A stretch of 18,617 nucleotides of DNA from RGIG5612 sp963591145 (GTDB lineage Bacteria > Bacillota > Clostridia > Lachnospirales > Lachnospiraceae): contig CAVARE010000041.1 of assembly GCA_963591145.1 (NCBI GenBank), positions 1 to 18,617 on the forward strand, in the 5' to 3' direction. The notes under the pieces were generated by a model, which was given only the letters and a program-made list of their open reading frames with translations, did no database searches and had not been told where the DNA came from. Position numbers and translations under genes: made by a program. Numbering within the stretch: position 1 is the first letter of the stretch; every line of letters begins with the position of its first letter. Positions 7,078 to 15,052 of the stretch are shown here, piece after piece.

Positions 7078-8865
7078 TTATCTAACCTTATCTCTGATTT
7101 CCTGCTGCACCTTCTCAACAAATGCCTCAAGAGTCATGGTTTCATTCTCAACCTGATCACGTTTTCTAATAGAAACGACGCCGTCCTCAGCTTCCTTAGC
7201 ACCGATGATCAGCATATATGGCACACGGTCAACCTGCTGACCCTCACGGATCTTGTATTTCATGGTTTCGCTTCTGTCATCTAACTGAACACGGATGCCG
7301 CTGTTCTTAAGAGTCTCGTAAACAGTCGTTGCATAGTCAATAGTCTTGTCAGAAATCGGAATGACCTTAACCTGAAGAGGAGCGAGCCACAGCGGGAATT
7401 TGCCCTTAGTCTCTTCAATGATATATGCCATGAATCTGTCTAATGAACCTAAGATCGCACGGTGAAGAACAACCGGTGTCTGCTCCTTAGAATCACTGTC
7501 AATGTATTTGAGGTTGAACTTGGCTGGCAGGCAGAAGTCTAACTGGCATGTTGACAGTGTAATCTCTGCGCCAACGGCTGGCTTAACATTAACATCCAGC
7601 TTAGGTCCGTAGAATGCGGCCTCACCGATTTCCTCTGTATAATCGATACCCAGATCGTTAAGTACGCGGCGCAGCGCATCCTCAGCGGTATTCCACATCT
7701 CATCATCCGGATGATATTTCTCAGTATCAGCCGGGTCACGAAGTGACAGCACGCATCTGTAATTTTCGATACCGAAGTCCTTATAAACCTCGAAGATCAG
7801 GTCAACTACCTTGCCTACTTCGTCCTCAATCTGCTCAGGTGTAACGAACAGATGAGCATCGTTCTGACAGAAGTGACGGCCTCTTTCGATACCTTTCAGT
7901 GTGCCTGATGACTCGAATCTGAAGTCATGGGCAATCTCACCGATACGGATAGGCAGTTCCTTGTAGCTGTGAGGTCTATTTGCATAGATCATCATATGAT
8001 GCGGGCAGTTCATAGGACGAAGAACGAAATTCTCGCCCTCTACCTCCATAGCAGGGAACATATTTGCCTTATAATGAGCCCAGTGACCGGATGTCACATA
8101 CAGCTGAACCGTGCCGACGCAAGGTGTCATAACATGCTGATAGCCCAGTCTTCTTTCTTTTTCTTTGATATAATTTTCCAGCTCCTGCCATACGATATAG
8201 CCGTTCGGAAGGAACATCGGAAGACCCTTGCCGACGAGATCATCTGTCATGAACAGGCCCATCTCCTTGCCGATCTTTCTATGATCGCGGGCACGTGCCT
8301 CTTCCTGCTCCTTCTCGTACTCTGCCAGTTCTTCCTTCGTTGCAAATGCTACACCATTGATTCTGGTGAGCATCTTATTCTTGGCATCGTTCTTCCAGTA
8401 AGCGCCTGAGCTCTGTGTCAGTTTGAAGGCCTTAAGTGCCTTAGTATACAGGATATGCGGGCCAACGCACATGTCGATGTAATCGCCCTGCTGGAAGAAT
8501 GAGATCTCTGCGTCAGCCGGCAGATCACCGATATGCTCTTCCTTATATTTCTCATGACGTTCCTTCATCAGAGCGACTGCCTCGTCACGAGGAAGAATAA
8601 ATGAGCTGAACTTAAGATTTTCCTTGACGATCTTCTTCATCTCGTCTTCGATCTTAACCAGATCCTCGTCAGTGATCTTCTTGTCGCCCAGATCAACGTC
8701 ATAGTAGAATCCTTTTTCAGTTGCAGGTCCGTAAGCAAAATCAGCCTCTGGATAGAGTCTTTGAATTGCCTGCGCCATTATGTGTGCTGCAGAATGACGC
8801 AGTACGTGCTGCTCTTCCTCTGCAGGACACTCTGCTACAGTGCCATCCTTGTAAATAATCTTCAT
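7078..8865 (-). CDS. thrS: Threonyl-tRNA synthetase lacking a full TGS domain
   Basis: This class II synthetase (595 residues) charges tRNA-Thr in the cytoplasm. The N2 editing domain is intact, with H24 and H28 (RHSAAH) and C133 and H137 (CVGPH). The catalytic core has the zinc ligands C287 (RPMNCPHH), H338 (NDAHLF) and H468 (VVLHRA). Motif 2 reads RIGEIAHDFRFESSG (307-321), and motif 3 ends GSLDRF. The anticodon-binding domain covers about 495-590, with the REGQQVDRVPY stretch. It is about 45-50 residues shorter than the common form such as E. coli ThrRS (642). Only some 20 residues precede the editing domain, so the TGS domain is absent or reduced to its first strand. AAAGGG sits 8 nt before the ATG. 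It follows a small unknown gene by 18 nt and ends in a strong terminator. No T-box is visible. Confidence 0.97.
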   Translation of the reverse strand: MKIIYKDGTVAECPAEEEQHVLRHSAAHIMAQAIQRLYPEADFAYGPATEKGFYYDVDLGDKKITDEDLVKIEDEMKKIVKENLKFSSFILPRDEAVALMKERHEKYKEEHIGDLPADAEISFFQQGDYIDMCVGPHILYTKALKAFKLTQSSGAYWKNDAKNKMLTRINGVAFATKEELAEYEKEQEEARARDHRKIGKEMGLFMTDDLVGKGLPMFLPNGYIVWQELENYIKEKERRLGYQHVMTPCVGTVQLYVTSGHWAHYKANMFPAMEVEGENFVLRPMNCPHHMMIYANRPHSYKELPIRIGEIAHDFRFESSGTLKGIERGRHFCQNDAHLFVTPEQIEDEVGKVVDLIFEVYKDFGIENYRCVLSLRDPADTEKYHPDDEMWNTAEDALRRVLNDLGIDYTEEIGEAAFYGPKLDVNVKPAVGAEITLSTCQLDFCLPAKFNLKYIDSDSKEQTPVVLHRAILGSLDRFMAYIIEETKGKFPLWLAPLQVKVIPISDKTIDYATTVYETLKNSGIRVQLDDRSETMKYKIREGQQVDRVPYMLIIGAKEAEDGVVSIRKRDQVENETMTLEAFVEKVQQEIRDKVR

Positions 8866-8883
8866 AATTACTACCCTTTCCTA

Positions 8884-9285
8884 TTATTCAGCATTAGGAT
8901 CGATGCCAATTGACTCATAGAAGTGATCCAGCAGATAGTCGGATTTCTCATCTGCAAAATATGCATCTGCGTCTCTTTCTTCCTTAGGAATAGCAAAAAA
9001 TCCCTCGACATATTCGATTGCTGCCTGAGCCAATCCCTCGATGTTATCCTTGTCCATGAACCAACCCATCAGATACTGACCATGAACTCTCTCCCCATCA
9101 ACCTTAAGATCCAGAGTGTTCTTATTATTCTTCCAATGCGGTTTCTGCTGAATAACACTGATTGAATACATCTCGGCATTCTCGAATCTCTTAGGATATT
9201 CCTTAACCATTTCCTTGAAGCGCTCTTCTCTTGACTCAAGAATGTATATATCTTCTACAAGTTTTTTAACAACCATTGCTCCCAT
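8884..9285 (-). CDS. Small unknown protein co-transcribed with thrS
   Basis: I do not recognise a family. The product is a 133-residue soluble, acidic protein beginning MGAMVVKKL. It has no membrane segment, no cysteine and several aromatic residues (YLMGWFMDK, YLLDHFYESIG). I chose ATG 9285 because AAAGGTG lies 9 nt upstream; an in-frame GTG at 9297 overlaps that site and is unlikely. A good promoter at 9330-9358 serves it, and thrS follows after 18 nt, so both should be on one mRNA. This suggests a housekeeping or stress-linked role, but no function can be given. Confidence 0.8.
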   Translation of the reverse strand: MGAMVVKKLVEDIYILESREERFKEMVKEYPKRFENAEMYSISVIQQKPHWKNNKNTLDLKVDGERVHGQYLMGWFMDKDNIEGLAQAAIEYVEGFFAIPKEERDADAYFADEKSDYLLDHFYESIGIDPNAE

Positions 9286-9329
9286 TTGAAAAATCACCTT
9301 TCATATTTAAAGTATTAATTTTGACGTAT

Positions 9330-9358
9330 ATTATATTTGTTTTGTCCCAAAAAGACAA
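9330..9358 (-). promoter_or_regulatory. Promoter of the unknown gene-thrS operon
   Basis: On the minus strand TTGTCT (9358-9353) and a perfect TATAAT (9335-9330) are 17 bp apart. A short inverted repeat TTGTC/GACAA overlaps the -35 and spacer. The expected start leaves only about 38 nt before the ATG, too short for a T-box riboswitch. Confidence 0.7.
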
Positions 9359-9416
9359 TCTACTTTTATCCAGTTGTTACACACTATGCACAATAATGAG
9401 CTAACAAGTCCTCAAG

Positions 9417-9527
9417 TGTAAACACACAATGTGCCGTGAACCTCGGCGTGCAGCCCCTGCTCGAAAACGCCTTCGCTAATTGTTTTCTCGCAGGGGGCTG
9501 CGCCATCCCGGCACATTGTGATTTACA
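9417..9527 (-). terminator. 111-bp inverted repeat directly after the CapA-type gene
   Basis: Arms pair as TGTAAA 9417-9422 with TTTACA 9522-9527, CACAATGTGCCG 9425-9436 with its complement 9509-9520, GCAGCCCCTGC 9450-9460 with 9490-9501 (one bulged G), and GAAAAC 9463-9468 with GTTTTC 9482-9487. The loop is 13 nt. It starts 2 nt after the CapA stop and probably ends that transcript, although the T-tract on the far side is poor (TGTTTACACTTG). It is much longer than a normal terminator and may be a mobile palindromic repeat. Confidence 0.65.
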
Positions 9528-9529
9528 TC

Positions 9530-11170
9530 TTAGTATTCCAAGTACGTCTGTACTTCACTCTCACCCTTGGCAACGCGGTACTGGATATAAGCATCGCTCA
9601 GGCGTCCCAGCGTTCTATTGTATGACGCGATAGCGGAGTATGTATCGCTGGAACCCCAGCTCCATGGATCATCGGTACCCTCAAGGGCGATGATCTGATA
9701 ACCGTTGCCATCTAGCTGTACCCAGGTCGGCACGATGTTGACACCGCTTACCTTAACCTTGCCGTTATTGAATTTCTCGAATGATACCTGAAATACCAGT
9801 CCATCCTCGGTATATCCACGATTGCCATCCTCATCCATGAGATCTGAACGCTGATTGCTCAGCTCATTTCCCATTGAATACAGGCAGACCGTCTCATGGC
9901 CATCCGCACTTGTGAGCATATCAAACTGCTGTATTACATGGGGATGTCCGCCGATAATCACATCCACGCCCATGTCGCAGAGCTTCTGTGCGATCTGCGT
10001 CTGATAATCATTTGGGTCATCCTGATACTCGGTGCCCCAATGAATAAAGATAATGCTGGCGTCCACGTTCAGCATATCCATGTAGTCGAGCTGCTGCTGA
10101 ACATTTGCATAGAACTCATCTAAATTCTCATAATTAAATGTATTAACCAGGTTCTCAGCCTCGTCCGACAGCGTGTTGAAGTTCAACGACAGATACCCTT
10201 CAGTATACTCGCGAGTATCATATGTATAGCACAACATACCGAGTCGGATGCCGTTAACATTCTTGGTCATGAGATAGTGCTCATCTGTCGACTCCCGGGT
10301 GCCCAGGTGCTCGAGGCCGTTCTCATCCAGCACCTCCAGCGTTCTCGCAAGACCCGTATCTCCCGTGTCATACGTATGGTTATTAGCTGTAAGGCAAATG
10401 TCCACGCCAGCATTCTTAAGTGCCGTCGCAATTGAATCTGGTGAATTAAATACCGGATAACTGGAATATCCGTCGCCATAGTCAGCCCCCGCCAGGGTAA
10501 CCTCCAGGTTCGCAACCATCAGGTCGGTTTCTTCGTATACACTGGAGACATTGGCAAATACATTTGAAAAATCATATCCGTCCCAGGTCGCACAAGCCTC
10601 CAGAATCGGTGTATGAAGCAGGATATCTCCCGTCGCGCCCAGCGATGCCGTTGAAACTACCTGCGGCGCTGCCGGAAGCGGTCTTGTGTCCTGAGCTACC
10701 TCCGCCTCTTCACTGTTGAAGCTAATGATACCTGTCTTAAATACTACTACCACTCCTGCTGCCAGAAGCAGAATAATTATGATCGCAGCTATCAGACCGC
10801 CATGACTCTTCTTCCTGCGGCGTCTTGCAGCTGATGACGAGCGACCTCTTCCAGTACGGCTGTCATAAGCTCTTGCAGATCCCGTTCCATCCGGTCTTGC
10901 AGATCTCGTACTGTCTGGTCTTGAAGATCTCATGCTATCTGGTCTTGCAGACCTCGTACCTTCTGACCTTGAAGGCCTCGCGCCATCCGGTCTTGCAGAT
11001 CTCATACCACCACGACCCGCACTCACTCCTTCCGATGCTGCTCTGTTGTCACGAGTATCAGGCTGCCTTCTCTGAGCCTGAGCCTGAGCCTGGCGTGCCG
11101 TCTCGCTCGCAGCTGGTCTTGATGCTCCAGACTCGTCATCTAATATATGCTTAGGTGATCTTTGTGCCAT
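9530..11170 (-). CDS. CapA-type metallophosphatase-fold envelope protein with repeat-rich cytoplasmic tail
   Basis: The 546-residue protein has one membrane segment (125-144) preceded by RRRRKKSHGG, so residues 1-124 are cytoplasmic and the domain is outside. The CapA/PGA_cap domain (about 174-495) shows GDILLH (181-186), NLE (221-223), ANNHTYDTG (262-270), IHWGTEY (376-382), GGHPHVIQ (407-414) and YSMGN (431-435), the metal-binding set of the calcineurin-like fold. CapA/PgsA proteins take part in poly-gamma-glutamate or capsule production, but no capB or capC partner is in the window. The tail is Arg/Ser/Pro/Asp-rich with an octapeptide repeat (see 10869-11012). GGAG lies 7 nt before the ATG. 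It follows the GT2-GtrA gene on the same strand by 176 nt, and a long inverted repeat follows its stop. Confidence 0.88.
   Translation of the reverse strand: MAQRSPKHILDDESGASRPAASETARQAQAQAQRRQPDTRDNRAASEGVSAGRGGMRSARPDGARPSRSEGTRSARPDSMRSSRPDSTRSARPDGTGSARAYDSRTGRGRSSSAARRRRKKSHGGLIAAIIIILLLAAGVVVVFKTGIISFNSEEAEVAQDTRPLPAAPQVVSTASLGATGDILLHTPILEACATWDGYDFSNVFANVSSVYEETDLMVANLEVTLAGADYGDGYSSYPVFNSPDSIATALKNAGVDICLTANNHTYDTGDTGLARTLEVLDENGLEHLGTRESTDEHYLMTKNVNGIRLGMLCYTYDTREYTEGYLSLNFNTLSDEAENLVNTFNYENLDEFYANVQQQLDYMDMLNVDASIIFIHWGTEYQDDPNDYQTQIAQKLCDMGVDVIIGGHPHVIQQFDMLTSADGHETVCLYSMGNELSNQRSDLMDEDGNRGYTEDGLVFQVSFEKFNNGKVKVSGVNIVPTWVQLDGNGYQIIALEGTDDPWSWGSSDTYSAIASYNRTLGRLSDAYIQYRVAKGESEVQTYLEY
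10869..11012 (-). repeat. Six 24-bp tandem repeats in the CapA-type gene
   Basis: Six units of 24 bp (starts 10869, 10893, 10917, 10941, 10965, 10989), each built around GGTCTTGCAGATCTC with substitutions. They encode the octapeptide R-S-A-R-P-D-G-x and variants at about residues 53-100. The units are in frame, so copy number can change without breaking the gene. Confidence 0.85.
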
Positions 11171-11182
11171 ATTTGTTCTCCA

Positions 11183-11293
11183 TTATTGCTTCAACAATCC
11201 AAACCGATAGGCATAAGCCATACCAGATTCATTCATGTCTATCAGTTTTGTCACATCTTGTCTAATATTATGTCCAGAGGAGACTGCGCTCAT
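11183..11293 (-). CDS. Possible 36-residue small protein ahead of the CapA-type gene
   Basis: The frame runs from ATG 11293 to TAA 11185-11183 and ends 12 nt before the CapA-type ATG. The product contains an amphipathic stretch (DVTKLIDMNESGMAYAYRFG). The upstream ribosome binding site is poor. Its position just before capA on the same strand would suit a leader peptide or small subunit, but it could be chance. Confidence 0.22.
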   Translation of the reverse strand: MSAVSSGHNIRQDVTKLIDMNESGMAYAYRFGLLKQ

Positions 11294-11318
11294 GCGGCGC
11301 GTCTCAACATACTAAAGC

Positions 11319-11333
11319 GTGCCGGGACGGCAC
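11319..11333 (-). terminator. Weak hairpin after the GT2-GtrA gene
   Basis: GTGCCG and CGGCAC pair around a 3-nt loop 13 nt past the stop. On the minus strand only GCTTTAGTATGTT follows, so termination would be partial and read-through into the CapA-type gene is likely. Confidence 0.4.
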
Positions 11334-11346
11334 TTGTGCGTCGCCA

Positions 11347-12426
11347 TCATATCTTCTTATTCTTAAATACCCACCTGCGCTGTATGCCGTAGCTGAATAT
11401 GAACAGGCATCCGTCTACCACGCATTTAACAACTGTATGCCACAGGCCTGGCACCTTCAGCAGCGTATCTGCAACGAGATTTACGCACAGGATTGAGATT
11501 GCAGCCTGGCATACAGCCAGAATATAATACCTGACCGTAGTCTGCTTCACATCGTCTACAGCCTTGAATACCACCTTGCGGTTAACGATGTAATTGAAAA
11601 TTGATGAGATCAACCGCGATGCTACTCCGGCGATAATCTCCATCGTGCCGTCATCCACCTTATGTTCTAATATCAGCACCACCAGCGAGTAAACGCCGAT
11701 GTCAATAACCCAGCTGAGCAGCGAGCTGCATATGAATTTGAAGAAATATCCCAGCACAATCTTATAGATCCTGAAGGAATCCTTCAACGGATTAAAATGC
11801 GACGACTCGTTATCATTGATATAGATAGTCTCAATAGGAACCTCTTCATATGCGATGCCCAGCTCCTTAACCGCAATGATCATATTCGTCTCGTATTCGT
11901 AACGGTCGCCCTTGAGTTCAGAGAATTTTGCAAAATATTTTGCAGGTATGATTCTAAGTCCGGTCTGAGTATCCTGGAGCTTTATGCCGCAGGAAAATCC
12001 ATATACAACGCTCGACACTTTATTGCCGAATCTGCTTCTGAACGGAATATTCTTATCAGAGAATTCTCTGCCGCCAAATACGACCTCGCTGCTGTTCTTC
12101 TCAAATGCAGCTACACACCGGCCGATTGAATCAACCGTATGCTGGCCATCCGCGTCCGCCGTTATTGCAGCATCAATGTCACTTCTGTTCTCCGCCAAAT
12201 ATCTAAAAGCTGTCTTAAGTCCGGCGCCCTTGCCCCTATTTATCTCATGCGTTAATACCGTAACCTGCGGATGTTCGGCAGCCTGCTCAAAATATTTCAC
12301 TGTCTCCTGCGTGCTTCCGTCATTTACCAGTATAATGCTCTGATATCCCGATGCTACCAGCACATCCACGAAATCCGTCATCTTCTCATCCGGATTCAGT
12401 GTAGGTATTACAATTGCATAATTCAT
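11347..12426 (-). CDS. Membrane GT2 glycosyltransferase fused to a GtrA domain
   Basis: This is a 359-residue two-domain protein. Residues 1-220 are a family 2 glycosyltransferase of the dolichol/undecaprenyl-phosphate sugar synthase type. It shows VIPTLNP (6-12), VNDGS (34-38), NRGKGAG (63-69), the metal-binding TADADGQH (89-96) and QDTQTGLR (151-158). Residues about 225-356 are a GtrA domain with four membrane segments ending in the typical WVFKNKK. GT2 enzymes of this class load a sugar onto undecaprenyl phosphate inside, and GtrA proteins are linked to moving or presenting such lipids, so one protein may do both steps. I start at ATG 12426 (AAAGGA 10 nt upstream); an in-frame TTG at 12429 is less likely. 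It lies between the deacetylase and CapA-type genes, consistent with glycan or capsule decoration. Confidence 0.93.
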   Translation of the reverse strand: MNYAIVIPTLNPDEKMTDFVDVLVASGYQSIILVNDGSTQETVKYFEQAAEHPQVTVLTHEINRGKGAGLKTAFRYLAENRSDIDAAITADADGQHTVDSIGRCVAAFEKNSSEVVFGGREFSDKNIPFRSRFGNKVSSVVYGFSCGIKLQDTQTGLRIIPAKYFAKFSELKGDRYEYETNMIIAVKELGIAYEEVPIETIYINDNESSHFNPLKDSFRIYKIVLGYFFKFICSSLLSWVIDIGVYSLVVLILEHKVDDGTMEIIAGVASRLISSIFNYIVNRKVVFKAVDDVKQTTVRYYILAVCQAAISILCVNLVADTLLKVPGLWHTVVKCVVDGCLFIFSYGIQRRWVFKNKKI

Positions 12427-12450
12427 CAATTATTATTCCTTTATAACGTT

Positions 12451-12478
12451 ATTATATATGGATCAAAAGGTCTTTTGA
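12451..12478 (-). promoter_or_regulatory. Possible promoter and palindrome ahead of the GT2-GtrA gene
   Basis: TATAAT (12456-12451, minus) precedes the gene by about 25 nt, but no good -35 is visible. The inverted repeat TCAAAAG (12463-12469) and CTTTTGA (12472-12478) covers the place where a -35 would be, as expected for an activator or repressor site. Confidence 0.35.
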
Positions 12479-12504
12479 CCCCTTTGATAGCCGGATTACT
12501 GCGC

Positions 12505-12586
12505 GCTATGCGCTCCCACAATCCTCAAGACATTCATAATCCACTCATTTTTCTGCAAAAATGGCTATGCGCTCCCGACAGACATT
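12505..12586. repeat. Duplicated GCTATGCGCTCCC motif in the intergenic gap
   Basis: GCTATGCGCTCCC occurs at 12505-12517 and 12564-12576. Each is followed by AGACATT (12528-12534 and 12580-12586). A 7-bp hairpin (CATTTTT/AAAAATG) lies between the copies. The role is unknown. Confidence 0.5.
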
Positions 12587-14567
12587 ACTTTCTATCGCGG
12601 CCATAAGTGGCATTAGATGTCCTGCTGCTGTAGCTGGAACGATCCGCAGATGTATAGCTGCCTCTGCTCTGTGCATCCCTTATGCCTCTATATGAGGAAT
12701 CTCTCTGACCGCCAGTTCTGCTCTGGCCGTATCCGGATGTACTTCTCATTCCATATCCTGATGACTGTGAACCTCTGGTCTGGTAACTATTTGCCTGACC
12801 TCTTCTGTCATATCCGCCTGCCTGATTATATCCTGGCTGCGACGGTCTGTATGCACTCCTTACGCCAGTTCTCGCATCTCTTAATGAGGATCCGCCTGGC
12901 TGCATATTTCTTGATGGTGCCGGTTCATATCCTGATCTGCTGCGCTGGTATGGCATCTTAGGAGTCTTTCCTTTATTAATCTGCCTGTCCATATCACGGA
13001 TCTTAGCCTTGGACAGTGAGCCCAGCACGAGCCCGATGATTATAACTGCGACTATTACCGCAAGAATTATAAATATTGTAAGAGCCGTTGTGTTTTGTCC
13101 GCCAGAGACCGTTGTTTTGCTGCTGTTTGTATCAATTACGCTGTCAGCCGATACTGTCTCCGTTTCAGCTGATGCATTTGCTGATTCAGACGCATCAGTG
13201 CTGTCAGATGCATTTGCCTCCGCAGACACAGCTGCATCAGTGCCCTCTGTTCCTTCCGTACCCTGAGCCTCGGCTGCCAGCGTCTCCGCCTGAGCCTGCT
13301 TCTCCTGTTCATCGTATGGAGTGATATTTTCCATCACATCATTTCCTGTATCAGCACCCACGAGGCTCCTGTAGAGACCAAACTTGGCGCAGTTAATCTC
13401 AGGATGCGCCTCGTCAACACTTCCGTCTTCCAGATATCCATCCGAAACGTAGAACCAGCACCATTGCTGGGACTGATGCTCAAGATATGCGTCTGCTGCC
13501 ACCTGATATGCTGTCCTACCGTCAAATGCTGACAGCGGCTGTCTCAGATCCAACGTAATCTGTCCATCAGAATACAGATGGAAATAAGTCTTAGGAACAT
13601 CCCAGGTGCCGTATTTTTCTGCCGATTCAGGATACTGTGTCGCGTCATTTGTGATCTTAAGCGCCTTGGCGATCATATCGGCTGACCACATATGTCCGCC
13701 ATGACCATATTCACCGTTTTCAAGATCCTGACCCACTACGACCTGCGGCTTGAACCTGCGAATGGTTCGAACCATATACTCAAGGCTGCTGTCCTGGTCA
13801 TATTGCTGCGCAGCTTCTTCGTAAGACGTTGAATAGATGTCCTCGAACTCTCCCAGCTGCGGATAATGCGTTACGCCCATCGCCCACAGACCATTTAAGA
13901 TCTCATGGGTTCTCACAGGCTCTGTCAGCGACAAATCCGTAAAATATGCCACCTGAACCCTGACATCTCCTCTATTGATCAGCGTCGCAATGAGACCGCC
14001 GAAGAATAGAACTTCGTCATCAGCGTGGGTTGAGATGAACAGCACATCTGCTTCCTCGTAGCTGGCTTCCCATTTCTGGACAAATGAAGGCAGCTCGCCC
14101 GCTGAAAATGCATATACATCCGCGATCGTGGTCTGCTCGTCGCCTATCACTATCGTCACGCTGGTAGCGCCCTTCGCCTCCGACGGCAGCTCCACAAATT
14201 CATGCTGATAGCCGTCCTTACCATATGTATATTCAGTGCCATTTACCCGCAGAGTCCACTCACTCGGGTAATACTCCCACAGAACATACAGCGAATCAAT
14301 GCCTGCCTCATCGGAAATCGTGATCTCCGTACCGGCATTAAAATATTCCGTTGTCATATAATTACTGTCGGAAATGCTCGCACAATCGCTGCCATCCGTG
14401 CTGGAAAATGCAGGTGTTAACTGATCGGCATGTGCTTCATTTGCACCTATACCGACTGCCATGAACAGCACTGTAAGCAGCGCTGCCGCTGCTAATGTAT
14501 AAAATGTATTTTTTGAATTTTTCATATTTTCTGATTTTCTGATGATTTTATTGTTTTCGATAATCAT
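12585..14567 (-). CDS. Membrane-anchored PIG-L/LmbE-type deacetylase with Tyr/Arg-rich cytoplasmic tail
   Basis: The 660-residue protein starts with a signal-like hydrophobic segment (23-42). Residues about 55-160 form an extracellular beta-type domain. A PIG-L/LmbE deacetylase domain (about 172-400) follows, with the zinc motif as H181-A-D-D-E (usually HPDDE) and H289-G-G-H292. This family removes acetyl groups from N-acetylglucosamine-type sugars, so the substrate is probably an exported glycan. A Thr/Ser/Ala/Glu stalk (about 420-492) leads to a membrane segment (494-516). The last 144 residues are cytoplasmic, low-complexity and basic, with 12 Tyr and about 22 Arg among Gly/Ser/Gln. The start is unsure. 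ATG 14567 has weak AGAAG upstream, and the internal ATG at residue 15 has none. It heads the same-strand series leading to GT2-GtrA and CapA and is divergent from the CpsB-type phosphatase. Confidence 0.88.
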   Translation of the reverse strand: MIIENNKIIRKSENMKNSKNTFYTLAAAALLTVLFMAVGIGANEAHADQLTPAFSSTDGSDCASISDSNYMTTEYFNAGTEITISDEAGIDSLYVLWEYYPSEWTLRVNGTEYTYGKDGYQHEFVELPSEAKGATSVTIVIGDEQTTIADVYAFSAGELPSFVQKWEASYEEADVLFISTHADDEVLFFGGLIATLINRGDVRVQVAYFTDLSLTEPVRTHEILNGLWAMGVTHYPQLGEFEDIYSTSYEEAAQQYDQDSSLEYMVRTIRRFKPQVVVGQDLENGEYGHGGHMWSADMIAKALKITNDATQYPESAEKYGTWDVPKTYFHLYSDGQITLDLRQPLSAFDGRTAYQVAADAYLEHQSQQWCWFYVSDGYLEDGSVDEAHPEINCAKFGLYRSLVGADTGNDVMENITPYDEQEKQAQAETLAAEAQGTEGTEGTDAAVSAEANASDSTDASESANASAETETVSADSVIDTNSSKTTVSGGQNTTALTIFIILAVIVAVIIIGLVLGSLSKAKIRDMDRQINKGKTPKMPYQRSRSGYEPAPSRNMQPGGSSLRDARTGVRSAYRPSQPGYNQAGGYDRRGQANSYQTRGSQSSGYGMRSTSGYGQSRTGGQRDSSYRGIRDAQSRGSYTSADRSSYSSRTSNATYGRDRK

Positions 14568-15052
14568 ATGTTTCTTCTGATTTAATGTTACTTACTATGA
14601 TGAATGACTTCCTATTATCTCGCATTTATAAGGTGCATTAGCCGGCATTGTCTTTTCTCGAAGCAGATTCTGCTTATAATTTCGACCGCGTTAATTAATT
14701 TGCACCCGTCAACTGATTTTTTACTATAACATACTCCCCTGATATCCTCAACCTTAAATCCCCTCTGCAGATGCTTAATCTAAGCCAAAATTTCATATGC
14801 CGGCGGCGCAAATGCTTGTAAAATACTGACGTCATTTATACTCGCATTACGTCTCCTGCAGCTATTTCGGTTTCTAGCCTGGATAAATTTCTTATTAAAT
14901 GATGCCAGGGTATCATTGGGGGCAAAATATCTTTTGACCTCAACATCATTAATATTGTAACATTACATGGTATATTCAAGAAAAAAAGATATACTTGAAG
15001 CAAGTGTAATATTGGAAATTATTTACAAGCATTTAATTATAGGACTAGAGAT
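14568..15052. other. 485-bp divergent intergenic region
   Basis: It separates the deacetylase (minus) from the phosphatase (plus) and must hold both promoters. Candidate elements: minus AAGACA-18-TATAAA (14654-14625), plus TTGACC-18-TAACAT (14934-14963), and plus extended -10 TGGTATATT (14968-14976). Small inverted repeats are present, for example AATGAT/ATCATT around GCCAGGGT. No RNA gene is recognised. Confidence 0.4.
14934..14976 (+). promoter_or_regulatory. Candidate promoter region of the CpsB-type gene
   Basis: Two overlapping options exist: TTGACC with TAACAT at 18 bp, or an extended -10 TG-G-TATATT without a -35. Either gives a leader of about 70-85 nt. Confidence 0.35.

Noticed and set aside
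7927..8409. 160-codon plus-strand frame inside thrS
   Set aside because: It lies antisense to a fully conserved synthetase core and has no start signal or recognisable content.
9298..9420. T-box riboswitch ahead of the thrS operon
   Set aside because: The leader is only about 38 nt and no TGGNACCGCG-type T-box sequence is present.
10869..11012. CRISPR-like array
   Set aside because: The units are contiguous 24-bp coding repeats without spacers, in frame in the CapA-type gene.
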